Notes: generated from the letters alone by a model not told the origin. 64,000 nt of DNA from an uncultured Victivallales bacterium (GCA_903837355.1 CAILUI010000452.1:62001-126000), one strand, 5' to 3'. Numbered from the stretch's first letter, positions 17,415 to 26,810 are shown. Numbers and translations: made by a program.

Positions 17415-18875
17415 GTGAGCGCAGCGTTCGTCATCGCCATCGACCAAGGTACCACCGGGACCACGACGGTGCTCTTCGACCGCGCCGGGCAGAGCGTGGC
17501 GCAGGCCTACCGCGAGATCCCACAGGTGTACCCGCATCCCGGCTGGGTAGAACACGACGCCGACGTGATCTGGCAATCGGTGGTGGCGACGGTTGCCGAG
17601 GTCAGCGCCGGCGTCGTTGGCCGCATTGCCGCGGTCGGCATCACGAACCAGCGCGAGACCACGGTTCTGTGGGACGCTGCGAGCGGCCGGCCCCTGCACC
17701 ACGCCATCGTCTGGCAGTGCCGGCGCACCAGTCCCGACTGCGTCGCACTGCAGACCCACGCCGGACTCATCCGGGAGCGCACGGGCTTACCTCTGGACGC
17801 CTACTTCAGCGCCACCAAGATCCGCTGGCTCCTTGAACACGTGGCCGCTGCGGACAGCGCCAGCGCTCGGGTCGGGACGGTAGACTCCTGGCTGATCTGG
17901 AAGCTGACCTCTGGCCGGACGCATGCTACGGACGTGACCAATGCCTCGCGAACCATGCTCCTGAACCTCACGAGCCGGTGCTGGGACCCGGAGTTGCTGC
18001 GGCTGTTCGGCATCCCCGCCGCCCTGCTGCCCGAGGTGCGCCCGTCGCTGGCGGACTATGGCCGCATCGATGCCATCCCGGCCTTGCGCGGCGTCCCGAT
18101 CCTCGGCGTCGTTGGCGACCAGCAGGCGGCGCTGTTCGGCCAGGCCTGCTTCCAGCGCGGCCAGATCAAGAACACCTACGGTACGGGCTGCTTCCTGCTC
18201 ATGAACACCGGCGACGAAGCCGTCCGCTCAACGCGCGGCCTGATCACCACGCTGGCCGTGGACGCGGCCGGCCAGCCGTGCTACGCCTTGGAGGGCTCGG
18301 TGTTTGTGGCTGGAGCTGCGGTCCAGTGGCTGCGCGATGGCCTGGGCCTCATTGGTCACGCCAGCGAGACCGCGGCGGCGGCTGAGGCGGTCACCGACAA
18401 CGGCGGCGTCTACATGGTGCCAGCCTTCGTCGGTCTTGGCGCGCCGCACTGGGACGCGGAAGCCCGCGGGGCGATCGTCGGCATCACGCGGGGCAGTCGT
18501 CGTGAGCATATCATTCGCGCCGCGCTCGAGGCGATTGCCTACCAGACCCGCGACGTCTTCGTTGCCATGGAGCAGGAAACCGGGGTACGAGCGGCGGCGC
18601 TGGCGGTGGATGGCGGCGCCAGCGCGAATGACTTCCTGATGCAGTTCCAGGCCGATATCCTGGGGTGCCAGATACTGCGGCCGGCGGCCATCGAGTCGAC
18701 CTCCCGTGGGGCCGCCTGGCTGGCGGGGCTCCATGCCGGAATCTGGCGCAGCAGCGCGGAACTGGCGGCCACGCGGACGGTCGAACGCAGCTTCAGCCCA
18801 ACCCTGGCAGACAGCCAGCGTACCCGTCTTCTCGACGGCTGGCAGAAGGGCTTACGGCAGGCCCGGACGCGCTGA
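17415..18875 (+). CDS. glpK: Glycerol kinase
   Basis: It phosphorylates glycerol to glycerol 3-phosphate using ATP in the cytoplasm. GTG 17415 lies five bases after AGGGGAGGAT; a GTG start gives 486 residues, close to the family's roughly 500. The FGGY-kinase signatures are clear. The phosphate loop is IDQGTTGTTTVLFD, and the substrate strand is GITNQRETTVLWD followed by IVWQCRRTS. KNTYGTGCFLLMNTG and the second signature GGASANDFLMQFQADIL complete the set. Other FGGY sugar kinases are less likely given GWVEHD and the RTS motif. No glpF or glpD is adjacent, so it is a solitary gene. A long inverted repeat in its leader could influence expression. Confidence 0.95.
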   Translation: MSAAFVIAIDQGTTGTTTVLFDRAGQSVAQAYREIPQVYPHPGWVEHDADVIWQSVVATVAEVSAGVVGRIAAVGITNQRETTVLWDAASGRPLHHAIVWQCRRTSPDCVALQTHAGLIRERTGLPLDAYFSATKIRWLLEHVAAADSASARVGTVDSWLIWKLTSGRTHATDVTNASRTMLLNLTSRCWDPELLRLFGIPAALLPEVRPSLADYGRIDAIPALRGVPILGVVGDQQAALFGQACFQRGQIKNTYGTGCFLLMNTGDEAVRSTRGLITTLAVDAAGQPCYALEGSVFVAGAAVQWLRDGLGLIGHASETAAAAEAVTDNGGVYMVPAFVGLGAPHWDAEARGAIVGITRGSRREHIIRAALEAIAYQTRDVFVAMEQETGVRAAALAVDGGASANDFLMQFQADILGCQILRPAAIESTSRGAAWLAGLHAGIWRSSAELAATRTVERSFSPTLADSQRTRLLDGWQKGLRQARTR

Positions 18876-18895
18876 CCGGTCCCGGCGGGGGCTGC

Positions 18896-20071
18896 CTACT
18901 TGGCGGCGGCGCCCAGGGCCCCGCGGTAGTAGGCCACCAGGTCGTTCAGGTTGACGCGCACGTAAGGCTCGTCACAGGCGACCGTTTTGGTGCCGGCATC
19001 GGCGCACCACATGTCGAGGGTCTCCGGTCTGAAGATGGCGTTGTGCAGGTTGGACGACATGGCCACCGGGCGCTTGATGATCTCGATCAAGGTGGGCACA
19101 TCGATCTTACCGTGCTGCGCGTGCAGTCGCTCGGACAGTTTCTCGGCCCGACTGCCGGCGCTCATCATCACCGTCTCCTGCGGCACCTTGGGCAGCAGTG
19201 GGTTCTGCGCTCCGGCCTCGAGCACGTCTACCTTCTCCGGGGTGGCATAGATCCCCACCATGTCGCGCGCGCGATCGCTGATGACGTAGTAGTACTCGCA
19301 GGTGCGCGGCGTCTTGCGCATGATCTCAACGGCCTCACGGACGGTGGCGGCCCGCTCCATGATGTCGCGCAGGAGGAAGTTCATCGGCATGCCGTCCCAC
19401 TGGCCCTCGCCGCGGCCGCCCATCTCGCCGATGGCGAGGCCCTTCTCGTTCATGCAGGTCACCGAGCCGATGAACCCTGCGTACCCCAGCGACATCCAGG
19501 CGTTCAGGCCGGTGGGCATCCAGACCTGAACCGCCGCGTACTTCTGCAGGTTGATATCGCGCATATAGTCCAGCACCCGCGCGTGCAACACCATGCCGTC
19601 GACCGTGGCCGCATTGCGGACGGCAACCCCACTGCAGTGGAACAACTCCGGGAAGAAGTTGGCGGTGCGTCCGTCGCGCGGGTTGATGCCCGCCGCCTTG
19701 CTCATCGCGTCGCACTCCTGCAGGAAGCGCTCCGGGGTGAACGGACTGGTCCGCCGGATGACCTCGTCCATGCGCGTGAAGAACCACTGGTTCTCGCTGA
19801 CGGTATAGCCGGCGCCGACCAGGTACATTGTCCCGGCCGCCACGCCTTGGATGCCCGGCTTCAGCAAGCGCCCATGGGCGCTGCCCATCTCTTCAGGGGT
19901 CCCGGCCAACAGCAGGATACGCTTGCCGCCCGTCTCGCAGAGCAGGCCGTGCCCCTGCGGATCACGGTCCGTAATGCGAATCTGGTCGGCCGGCTGCGCC
20001 AGACCCATCAAGGCCGCCGTCAGAGCCACTGTCAGCAGGCGGAGCCCGCGTGCCATGGTGTGCGTGGTCAT
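18896..20071 (-). CDS. C45-family autoproteolytic hydrolase/acyltransferase, secreted
   Basis: ATG 20071 overlaps the stop of the upstream gene (ATGA), so the two are coupled. The 391-residue product has a signal peptide (LRLLTVALTAALMGLAQPA). It then shows the Ntn-hydrolase family C45 layout seen in acyl-CoA:6-aminopenicillanate acyltransferase relatives. LAGTPEEMGSAHGRLL is near residue 55. Cys146 in ELFHCSGVAV is the expected self-cleavage point and nucleophile. VLDYMRDINLQKYAAVQVW, GYAGFIGSVTCMNEKGLAIGEM and TCEYYYVISD follow. These enzymes cleave or form linear amide bonds; the substrate here is unknown. The paired alpha/beta hydrolase suggests a two-enzyme extracytoplasmic pathway acting on an acylated compound. 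Confidence 0.85.
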   Translation of the reverse strand: MTTHTMARGLRLLTVALTAALMGLAQPADQIRITDRDPQGHGLLCETGGKRILLLAGTPEEMGSAHGRLLKPGIQGVAAGTMYLVGAGYTVSENQWFFTRMDEVIRRTSPFTPERFLQECDAMSKAAGINPRDGRTANFFPELFHCSGVAVRNAATVDGMVLHARVLDYMRDINLQKYAAVQVWMPTGLNAWMSLGYAGFIGSVTCMNEKGLAIGEMGGRGEGQWDGMPMNFLLRDIMERAATVREAVEIMRKTPRTCEYYYVISDRARDMVGIYATPEKVDVLEAGAQNPLLPKVPQETVMMSAGSRAEKLSERLHAQHGKIDVPTLIEIIKRPVAMSSNLHNAIFRPETLDMWCADAGTKTVACDEPYVRVNLNDLVAYYRGALGAAAK

Positions 20072-21828
20072 TGTGCTTTCTCCATCAGGAAATTGAAGCT
20101 GACGGCGAACATGCGCAGCAGGTCCTGCTGCGGGACATTGATAACCGACGCTGCCGCGGGCTCGCGGAACAGTTCGGCGCTGCCGATGGTATCCTGGGCC
20201 CACTGCCGGACCGACACGACACCCTCGACGCCCTGCACCGCGAAGGAGATTTCGAGCGGTGCCAGAGTGTCCCGCCGTAGACGCACGCTGCCCTTCCCCT
20301 TCAGGTGCGGGTGCAGCAGGGTGAACTCGACCACCCGCTCGCCAGCCGCGGCCGGCGCATCGACCACCTGCACGTACTGGGCAAAGGCCTCCGGCGCCGC
20401 CGCCATCGCCAGGGCTGCCCCCACCACGATCCGCAGTTTCAGCAACTGCTGCCCATCCAGCATGTTGCCGATGCCTGCCGCCGGGTCGTGCTGCTGTGTG
20501 CCCAGGAACAGGGTCCCGTTGCGGGACACCATCCACGGATAGGTGCCGTTGCCGATGGCCAGGGTGCCCACCTCGGGCACCGGTGACGCCGTGAAGGTGA
20601 ACTGACTGCCGCTGCCACGAACCAGCCCCACGTGGTAGGTATCCTTCTTCTGGTTCGGCAGCGTGATCGTGGCCGTCAGATCGAGCAGATGGCAACGGCC
20701 CGCCGCGGGCGAGCGGTCCACAAACGTGACCACTTGCTGCAACATCGCGACCAGTGCCTGCAACGGCGTCAAATCCGCGCTCGCGGTGGGCGCTGGCGGC
20801 ACGATGCCGGCCGGCAAATCCGCGACGAAAAAGGCGACGGTCTCCTGAATGATCTGTGGCAGCGCCGCCATGGCGGTGTAGTGGCCCATGCCCTGCAGCC
20901 AGATGACCTTGTCCTTGACCCCCACCGCCGCGGCCAGAGCGTTCGTGCAGGCGGGCGGAATGACCTCATCCTCGGCCGCATTGATCAGCAGCAGGTGGTC
21001 CCGCTGCGCCAAGCGCTTGAGGGCCTCGGCGTGGTTCAGCGGTTCGACACGAGCCAAGGCCGCGTCCACGCGCGCCTGCTGCTCGGGGGTCAGGCGCGCC
21101 ATACTCTCCCGCAGTTCGCGGGTCTCCCGAGCGCTGGCGAGGATCTCCTTCAGTTGGCCGCCGCCCAGAATCAGTTCGGCTCGTTGCAGGCGGGGTTCGA
21201 CACCGCAGGCCGCCGCCGCGATCAGGGCCCCGAGGCTGATGCCGCTGACACCGATGCGGCCGGGATCGACCTCCGGACGCGCCGCCAGCAGATCGACGCT
21301 GCGGCGGACGTCCAGCAGGGACTGGTCCAGGCACTGGGTGAACAGATCCACGTTGTCGAGCAGCGCCCGCCGGCCCTGCGCGCCACCCCGTTCGCCGTAG
21401 TAGGGCAGGAAGAACATCAGCGCCGGGACGCCGTTCTCGGCGAGCACCGTGCAGAGCATGCGCTCCAACTCGTAGGTGCCATTGAGGATATGCAGGACGA
21501 TGACCGCCGGGCGCCGCGCCTCGCCGGCCGCCAGGTTGGCGGGGAGGTAGTACTCCGCCGGGATGGTGTTGTTGGACTCCAGCGCGCTCTGCAGCGGCGA
21601 GGGATAGTGCAGCACGTAGCGCCGGTGCCGCGGTTGCTCGGACTGCAACTGGAGGGTGTACGCGAAGGCCTTGCCGTCAAAGGAATCCGCGGCGGTGACC
21701 TGGAACACTTCCGGCGCCGGGGCGGCGGGCGCCGGCGGCGCTTGGGCCGCTGCCCGCAGAGAGATCAGCAGTGCCAAGGCGCCGCAGGCAGCACTGCCCC
21801 AGCCGGCGCTACGGTTTCCTGTCCGCAT
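20068..21828 (-). CDS. Secreted alpha/beta hydrolase with C-terminal beta domain
   Basis: ATG 21828 follows GGAGGG and yields a signal peptide (GALALLISLRAAAQA). The 586-residue protein has an alpha/beta hydrolase domain at about 90-370: RRPAVIVLHILNGTYELE, the nucleophile elbow GISLG within RIGVSGISLGALIAAAACG, the acid in INAAEDEVIPP and the histidine in LQGMGHYTAM. The architecture resembles dienelactone hydrolase or acetyl-xylan esterase types. Residues about 390-580 form an unassigned beta-rich domain (LLDLTATITLPNQKKDTYHV, RVVEFTLLHPHLKGKG). It likely hydrolyses an ester outside the cytoplasm. The stop overlaps the C45-family gene start by four bases, so both are one operon. Confidence 0.82.
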   Translation of the reverse strand: MRTGNRSAGWGSAACGALALLISLRAAAQAPPAPAAPAPEVFQVTAADSFDGKAFAYTLQLQSEQPRHRRYVLHYPSPLQSALESNNTIPAEYYLPANLAAGEARRPAVIVLHILNGTYELERMLCTVLAENGVPALMFFLPYYGERGGAQGRRALLDNVDLFTQCLDQSLLDVRRSVDLLAARPEVDPGRIGVSGISLGALIAAAACGVEPRLQRAELILGGGQLKEILASARETRELRESMARLTPEQQARVDAALARVEPLNHAEALKRLAQRDHLLLINAAEDEVIPPACTNALAAAVGVKDKVIWLQGMGHYTAMAALPQIIQETVAFFVADLPAGIVPPAPTASADLTPLQALVAMLQQVVTFVDRSPAAGRCHLLDLTATITLPNQKKDTYHVGLVRGSGSQFTFTASPVPEVGTLAIGNGTYPWMVSRNGTLFLGTQQHDPAAGIGNMLDGQQLLKLRIVVGAALAMAAAPEAFAQYVQVVDAPAAAGERVVEFTLLHPHLKGKGSVRLRRDTLAPLEISFAVQGVEGVVSVRQWAQDTIGSAELFREPAAASVINVPQQDLLRMFAVSFNFLMEKAQ

Positions 21829-21940
21829 AGCAGCGTCTACCCTCCAATAGAGACCCCCGGCAGGCTCCACGTCACCTGGCCGGACGTCCGCGGGGAACAC
21901 AACTGTGGTACGCTAGCCTGTCGCCGTCGCGGCGCAAGGG

Positions 21941-22906
21941 TTAGGCGTGATTGCGGAGTTGCAGTTCGGTCGGGTGCGGGTGCAGGTACCATTGGCTCTT
22001 CAGGTAGTCGTTGCCGACCCGACGCACATAGTGATTGAGCAGGGTCAGCGGCACCACCAGCGTGGAGACGCCCGTGCGGTACTGTTCGATGAGTTCGGTC
22101 AGTTCCACCTTGGCGTCGCTGTCCAGGTGCTCTTTCACAAAGCCCATGGCATGGTAGAGGGCGTTGGCGTGTTTGCGCCGAGTCGCCTGCAGCCGGAGGG
22201 CCTCGATGAAACCGCGGCGATACTCGTCCAGCAGTTCCGCCCGCGGCTTGGCCTTGCCGCCGGCCACCAGCCGTCCCAGCCCACGATAGTGCTCGGTGCT
22301 ATGCGACATGAGCAGCAGCTTGTGGGTGGCGTGGAACTCCACAAGCCCACCGAGCGAGCCGTCCCGCGCCACAAAGTCCTGCCAGCGCCGCACCGCAAAC
22401 AGCCGTTCGATGAAGTTCTCACGCAATTCCAGGTCCTGCAACCGCCCCTCCTCCTCGACCGGCAGGTCCGGAAAACGCTCCATGAAGGCGCGTGCAAAGA
22501 GTCCGACTCCCTGCTTGGTGGGCATCCCGTGCTCGCTGTAGACCCGCACCCGCTCCATGCCGCTGCTCGGGGAATTGCTCTTGAAGATGAACCCGCTGAG
22601 GTCCTCCGACTCCAGGGCCTCGAGGCGCTGCCGGGCCCAACTCTGCATGCGCTCGGTCAGATCCTCACCGCTCTTGGTCACGACCAGTCGCGGCTGCTCC
22701 GGATCGCCCACCAGGCGCAGGGCGGGCCGCGGGATGGGAAGACCGCACTCGACTTCCGGACAGACCGGTACGAGGTCCGCGTACTGCCCGAGGACGTCGC
22801 GGATGTAGTGGTCCAGTTTGTGTTGCCCATCATAGCGCACACGTTCCCCCAGCAGGCAACTGCTGACGCCCAGACGGAGGCGCGTGGCGGTCTCGGTGCT
22901 TGGCAT
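21941..22906 (-). CDS. DUF523-DUF1722 fusion protein (YbbK/YbgA type)
   Basis: ATG 22906 follows GGGGGA. The 321-residue protein joins two known domains. DUF523 spans about 1-150, with SSCLLGERVRYDGQHK, CPEVECGLPIPRP and FIFKSNSPSSG, which carry conserved cysteines and serines. DUF1722 spans about 175-315 (FHATHKLLLMSHSTEHYRGLGRLVA, LNHYVRRVGNDYLKSQWYLHP). Cytoplasmic and soluble. The fusion is common in bacteria, and DUF523 has been linked to sulfur chemistry of nucleic acids or to deoxyribodipyrimidine-repair neighbourhoods, without firm function here. It ends 112 bases before the start of the alpha/beta hydrolase gene on the same strand, with a small GC hairpin in between. Confidence 0.92.
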   Translation of the reverse strand: MPSTETATRLRLGVSSCLLGERVRYDGQHKLDHYIRDVLGQYADLVPVCPEVECGLPIPRPALRLVGDPEQPRLVVTKSGEDLTERMQSWARQRLEALESEDLSGFIFKSNSPSSGMERVRVYSEHGMPTKQGVGLFARAFMERFPDLPVEEEGRLQDLELRENFIERLFAVRRWQDFVARDGSLGGLVEFHATHKLLLMSHSTEHYRGLGRLVAGGKAKPRAELLDEYRRGFIEALRLQATRRKHANALYHAMGFVKEHLDSDAKVELTELIEQYRTGVSTLVVPLTLLNHYVRRVGNDYLKSQWYLHPHPTELQLRNHA

Positions 22907-23086
22907 GGTTCTATCCCCCGGTTGCCGTGAGACGGCCCTGTACAGGTCTGGGGCCACTCACCCGACGCGGTCAACCTAGTCTAGGTACCCCCGGGTTACC
23001 AAGGGCCGGCCTGGACAGCCCAAGCGGTTCAGAGGAGCCCGCGGCGCACGAAGACAAGCACCACCCGTGTCAGAACCCCTTCCGAG

Positions 23087-26000
23087 CTATGGTTCCGGGC
23101 GCTGCCCGGCGAAGCCTGGCTGGTCGGCTCGCGGCGTGGCCAGCATCAGCGCCTGGCCTTCACGGATGGCCTTGAGCAGGGCCTGGTAGTCGGGGTCGGT
23201 GGGGTCGGCGAATGCCGGGGGAGCGACGCCGTCTTTCGGGGTCGTGATCCCGCGCCCGTGCGGCTTGGCCAGATGCGCGGTGAGGGCGGGGCTCCACTCG
23301 GGGTGGCTGAAGTCGATCCAGGCCAGACGGCCATCCCAGATGGCGCTGTGGTCATTGGGGTCGGGGATGGCGCCATGGCAGGAGGCGCAGCGCCGGTCGT
23401 AGAGGCCGCGGAAGCGCTCCGCGAACCAGGCCGACTCCTTGCCGGTGGCCACGTCGGTGCAGAGGTCGCGCCGTCCCGGCGAGAGGGGTCGGCTGTTGGC
23501 GTAGGTCCCGTAGTAGGGCACATCGGCATCGATCCAGGTGTAGAGTCGTTGGCGGTCTTCGAGGGGCAAAGCGCTGCCACTGTGGGGCGTCTCGATGTAC
23601 TCCGGGAGTCGACTGGCGTGCGACCCGGTCTGCAGCGGCCGGTTGACGGCGGTCGGCGTGCGCAGCAGCCAGTAGAAGTGTACCAGCGGCTTGCCCCGCT
23701 CGCGCTCCTGGGGCAGCATGTCGCCGCTGGCCAGGTCGTGCTGCCGGTAGGAACGGCTGCGGCCGAGCAGGTTCTCGTAGGCCATGCTGAAGAAGCGGGT
23801 CGCGTCGCCCGTCAGCAGCATGCCCCCCTTGGGGTCCGGGCCGCTGTGACAGCGGCTGCAGTGGCGGTCGAGAACAGGCTGCACGACGGTGGGGAAGTCG
23901 ATGATCCCCCCGGCTGGCACGTAGGCGGGGAGCACGGGCTCCACGGGGCTGTCCCGCAGCGCCAGCGGCACGTTACTGCGGGCCGGCGGGGCCACCTGGC
24001 GCGACTCGTGACAACCGTTGCAGCCAACGGTTTCGCCGGGCATGGCCTGGGCTGCCGAGGTCATGCGCTGCAGCTCCCTGCCGTCGGCATCGAGCGCCTG
24101 GAAGTAGAGCTCACGCAGGGCAGGGGCGCGGAAGTGCGCCGAGCCATCCTCGGCCACGGGCACCGTCCCCCAGGTGCGCTTGGCGTAGTAGGTGCCGTAG
24201 CTCATCACCGGCGACTGATCGAAGGCCCGCCGCGCCAGGTCCTCGGTCTTGCGTACCTGCTCCATGATGCGCAGGGCCTTGACCCGCCCGCGCTCGATGC
24301 CGGCCAGGCCCAGGTAGACATCGGTCAGGGCGAAGGTCGCGGTGGTCGCGGGCGGCGGCGCCGAGCGCTCGGGCAGCAGCGGCGGAACCGCCATCGGCCG
24401 CAAGGGCAGGGGGAAGAAGCAGCTCATCTCCGGATCCTCGTAGAGCAGGCGCTGCCGGTCCCAGGCGCCCACAAGGTAGATGCGGAAGCGCTCGCCGCCG
24501 CCGTAGGCGCAGAGCAGGAGCGACGCGTCCAGCGGGAACGGGTCGCGGTAGGACCACTCATGGCAGGTGTCGCCAATGTCCGGGAACTCGTGGGTGATCC
24601 AGCCATAGCCGACCCCGCGCGGGGCCTCGACGCCAGCGCGCCGGTCGATCACGCCCAGGGCGCCGTGCGGAAAGCCGTGGTGGGGGGCGAAGGTGGCGAC
24701 GACCAGGTCGCTGCGCCCCGGCAACGGCCGCGCCTGCCAGAAGGTCGCGACGTCGCGGATGGTGTTGCCGAAGTAGAGTTGGTAGCCGCTGCCGTCGGGG
24801 TTCTGCGTCCACAGGCTCTGGCGGTAGGTCAGGTCGCGATCGATATACTCCCAGCGCGTGAACAGCACGCGGCCGTCGGGCAGCATCTGCGGGCTGAAGT
24901 CGGAGAGAGTGTTCATGCTGACGCAGCGGATGTCGCTGCCGTCCGCGGCCATGCTGTGGAGGTTGGAGGCCGGACCGGGCTGGCACACGGTGTAACCGAA
25001 GCGCCGCGTCGAGACGAAGACGATACGCCCGTTGGGCATGGGACAGGGACTGACATCGTAAAATGGGCCATCGGTCAGTTGCTGCAGGCCGCTGCCATCG
25101 ACGTTGATCCGCCAGATGTGCCAGTAGGGACCATCGACGGCGCGCCGGTACGAGAACAGCAGGCTCCGGGCGTCGGGGGTGAGGTTGAGGTCGTAGATGC
25201 AGCCTTGCGGGTCGGCGAAAATCGTCGTCGCCGGCGCTCCTGGCATTGCCGGGTCCACGATGCGGAGGCTGCACCCGGGCCGGCTGGGCTGGCTCTGCCA
25301 GAGGTCGCAACTGATGGTGTTCGGTCGACTGAGCGGATAGCGCGTGAGCACGGCGAAGCGGGGTACAACGGCACGGCTCAGGAGTCCGTCAAGCGCCTCC
25401 CGTTGCTGGTCGTGGCCAGGTACGAAGGGGACGTCGGTACGCTGGCCGTCAAGGACGTACCACAGGTTGCGGAACTGCGCCCGACGCTGCCACGGACGCA
25501 ACCCCAGTCGGCCGCGGCGCAGGGGCGCTTCGCTGTCCTCGTAGGTGAGCACCTGACGGCCGTCGACACTGACCGCCAGCGTGGTCTCGGTGAAGGTGAC
25601 GACCAGCGCCAGCCAGCGCTGCTGCGGCACCGGCATGGGCACCTCGCGGATCGGCGTCCAGTTCTGCCGATGACGCCCGAAGACGAGATAGCCAGCACCG
25701 TTGAGGGAGATCTCGTAGCCGTTGTAGTTATCGGCCCCCACCGCGCAGTCGCTGGCCTTGAGGATGAGGCCGGCGTTGCCGTCGGTCGCGTCCGGCAGGA
25801 GTACCTCCACCCCCACCTGACCCGTGGTGACCTCGGGCGTCGTCGCCACGAGCTTGGGACCGGGACCGCCCTCGGCCTGCAGCACGCCGTCCTCGACGCG
25901 CCAGACTCCGCCGTATGCCGAGAAGCCCTCCACCGGCGCGACGGCCGGCGCACTGTCGGCCCGCAGGCAGGCGGCAAAGGTCAGCGGGGGTTCGACCGAG

Positions 26001-26137
26001 CGGAGCGCCGGGCAGAGCCCAGCCAGGATCAGGCAAGCGACGCCCGTGAGTCCAAGCCGCCAGGCCGGCCGCGGTGCTGCTGCCGCCCAAGCCGCGCACC
26101 CACCACGCCGCTGCAGTTCGTGGACGAACACCGACAT
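23087..26137 (-). CDS. Hydrazine-synthase-alpha-like secreted triheme cytochrome c protein
   Basis: A 1016-residue exported protein with a long basic N-terminus and a hydrophobic segment (LGLTGVACLILAGLCPA). Residues about 50-240 resemble a laminin-G/DUF1080 sandwich. About 260-560 forms a TolB-like propeller with repeated DGSGLQQLTDG and DGRVLFTRWEY motifs. The rest matches the HzsA-related family, with three CXXCH heme c sites: CNGCH at 706, CSRCH at 760 and CASCH at 917. True hydrazine synthase works in anammox bacteria with beta and gamma subunits, none of which is seen here. It is therefore better read as an uncharacterised electron-transfer or oxidising enzyme of the same fold. It lies downstream of VapBC. 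Confidence 0.85.
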   Translation of the reverse strand: MSVFVHELQRRGGCAAWAAAAPRPAWRLGLTGVACLILAGLCPALRSVEPPLTFAACLRADSAPAVAPVEGFSAYGGVWRVEDGVLQAEGGPGPKLVATTPEVTTGQVGVEVLLPDATDGNAGLILKASDCAVGADNYNGYEISLNGAGYLVFGRHRQNWTPIREVPMPVPQQRWLALVVTFTETTLAVSVDGRQVLTYEDSEAPLRRGRLGLRPWQRRAQFRNLWYVLDGQRTDVPFVPGHDQQREALDGLLSRAVVPRFAVLTRYPLSRPNTISCDLWQSQPSRPGCSLRIVDPAMPGAPATTIFADPQGCIYDLNLTPDARSLLFSYRRAVDGPYWHIWRINVDGSGLQQLTDGPFYDVSPCPMPNGRIVFVSTRRFGYTVCQPGPASNLHSMAADGSDIRCVSMNTLSDFSPQMLPDGRVLFTRWEYIDRDLTYRQSLWTQNPDGSGYQLYFGNTIRDVATFWQARPLPGRSDLVVATFAPHHGFPHGALGVIDRRAGVEAPRGVGYGWITHEFPDIGDTCHEWSYRDPFPLDASLLLCAYGGGERFRIYLVGAWDRQRLLYEDPEMSCFFPLPLRPMAVPPLLPERSAPPPATTATFALTDVYLGLAGIERGRVKALRIMEQVRKTEDLARRAFDQSPVMSYGTYYAKRTWGTVPVAEDGSAHFRAPALRELYFQALDADGRELQRMTSAAQAMPGETVGCNGCHESRQVAPPARSNVPLALRDSPVEPVLPAYVPAGGIIDFPTVVQPVLDRHCSRCHSGPDPKGGMLLTGDATRFFSMAYENLLGRSRSYRQHDLASGDMLPQERERGKPLVHFYWLLRTPTAVNRPLQTGSHASRLPEYIETPHSGSALPLEDRQRLYTWIDADVPYYGTYANSRPLSPGRRDLCTDVATGKESAWFAERFRGLYDRRCASCHGAIPDPNDHSAIWDGRLAWIDFSHPEWSPALTAHLAKPHGRGITTPKDGVAPPAFADPTDPDYQALLKAIREGQALMLATPRADQPGFAGQRPEP

Positions 26138-26158
26138 AGTCCCGCTTCCGTCTGTTGC

Positions 26159-26536
26159 TCACCAAGGGATTCGGCGCAGCCCGCGCACCCGCTCGAAATG
26201 CTGATCGCGAGTGACGATGGGGAGGGCGTGTTCGCGGGCCAGCGCAGCGATCCAGACGTCGTTGCTCGGGATCGGCGTCCCGGCCTGCTTCAACTCGCCG
26301 CAGAGTACCGCATAGCAGTCCGCCGTGGCCTCGAGGACCGGCAGCACCTCGAGGTCACGCAGGGCCTCGCGCAGCCAGTTCTCGTACACCCTCCGGTGTC
26401 TGGAGGAGCGCAGGCCAAAACGGAATTCGCCGAGGACCACGACCGGAACGCAGAGGTCATGCACCCCTGCCAGGCACGCGGCCAGTGCCTCATCACCCTC
26501 GGCGAGTGCCGATAGTGCGTTGGTGTCGAGGATCAC
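26159..26536 (-). CDS. vapC: VapC-type PIN-domain toxin
   Basis: GTG 26536 overlaps the antitoxin stop (GTGA) and follows GAGGAGG, so coupling is certain. The 125-residue PIN-domain protein starts VILDTNALSALAEGD, with the first catalytic aspartate. VVLGEFRFGL carries the conserved glutamate, and IPSNDVWIAALAREHALPIVTRDQHFERV carries the two C-terminal aspartates. All four acidic residues needed for magnesium-dependent RNA cleavage are present. VapC toxins cut tRNA or rRNA to stop translation. The open frame continues upstream but only as an antisense extension. It sits between a beta-helix gene and the triheme gene. Confidence 0.93.
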   Translation of the reverse strand: MILDTNALSALAEGDEALAACLAGVHDLCVPVVVLGEFRFGLRSSRHRRVYENWLREALRDLEVLPVLEATADCYAVLCGELKQAGTPIPSNDVWIAALAREHALPIVTRDQHFERVRGLRRIPW

Positions 26537-26790
26537 TTCCAGGCCTCCTCGTCCACCTTCTCGAAGGCCTCCTCGACCGCGGCCTTGACCCGCACAGCAT
26601 CGCCGCGCAGGTGCCGCAGCGCCCCGAACGAGCGCCGCCAGGCTGGCTCCTGGCTGGCGGCGCTGCCGCGGCGCTCCAGGGCAGCCTCCAGCGCCTCGGT
26701 CAGTAACTCGCGCAGCGTCGTCTGCTCCCGAGCGGCCGTGATCTTGGCGTCCCGCAGTAACGCATCCGGCAAGTCGATGGTCGTCTTCAT
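26533..26790 (-). CDS. vapB: VapB-type antitoxin
   Basis: ATG 26790 follows GGAG at nine bases; in-frame ATGs at 26799 and 26850 are less well placed. The 85-residue protein opens with a ribbon-helix-helix (MKTTIDLPDALLRDAKITA, then TTLRELLTEALEAAL). It closes with an acidic, tryptophan-containing tail that would wrap the toxin. This is the usual plan of RHH-type VapB proteins. It should bind the operator just upstream (26811-26836), neutralise VapC and repress the pair. The stop overlaps the vapC start. Confidence 0.9.
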   Translation of the reverse strand: MKTTIDLPDALLRDAKITAAREQTTLRELLTEALEAALERRGSAASQEPAWRRSFGALRHLRGDAVRVKAAVEEAFEKVDEEAWK

Positions 26791-26810
26791 GGTAGCCATC
26801 TCCGTATATA

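Noticed and set aside
21940-21946. GCCTAAC on the minus strand at the stop of the DUF523 gene
   Set aside because: It overlaps the stop codon by chance; no complementary R' or L boxes follow.
23258-26515. 1085-residue open frame on the plus strand
   Set aside because: It lies antisense to the triheme protein gene, is rich in Gly/Arg/His without any recognisable domain, and has no ribosome site; it is a shadow of GC-rich third positions.
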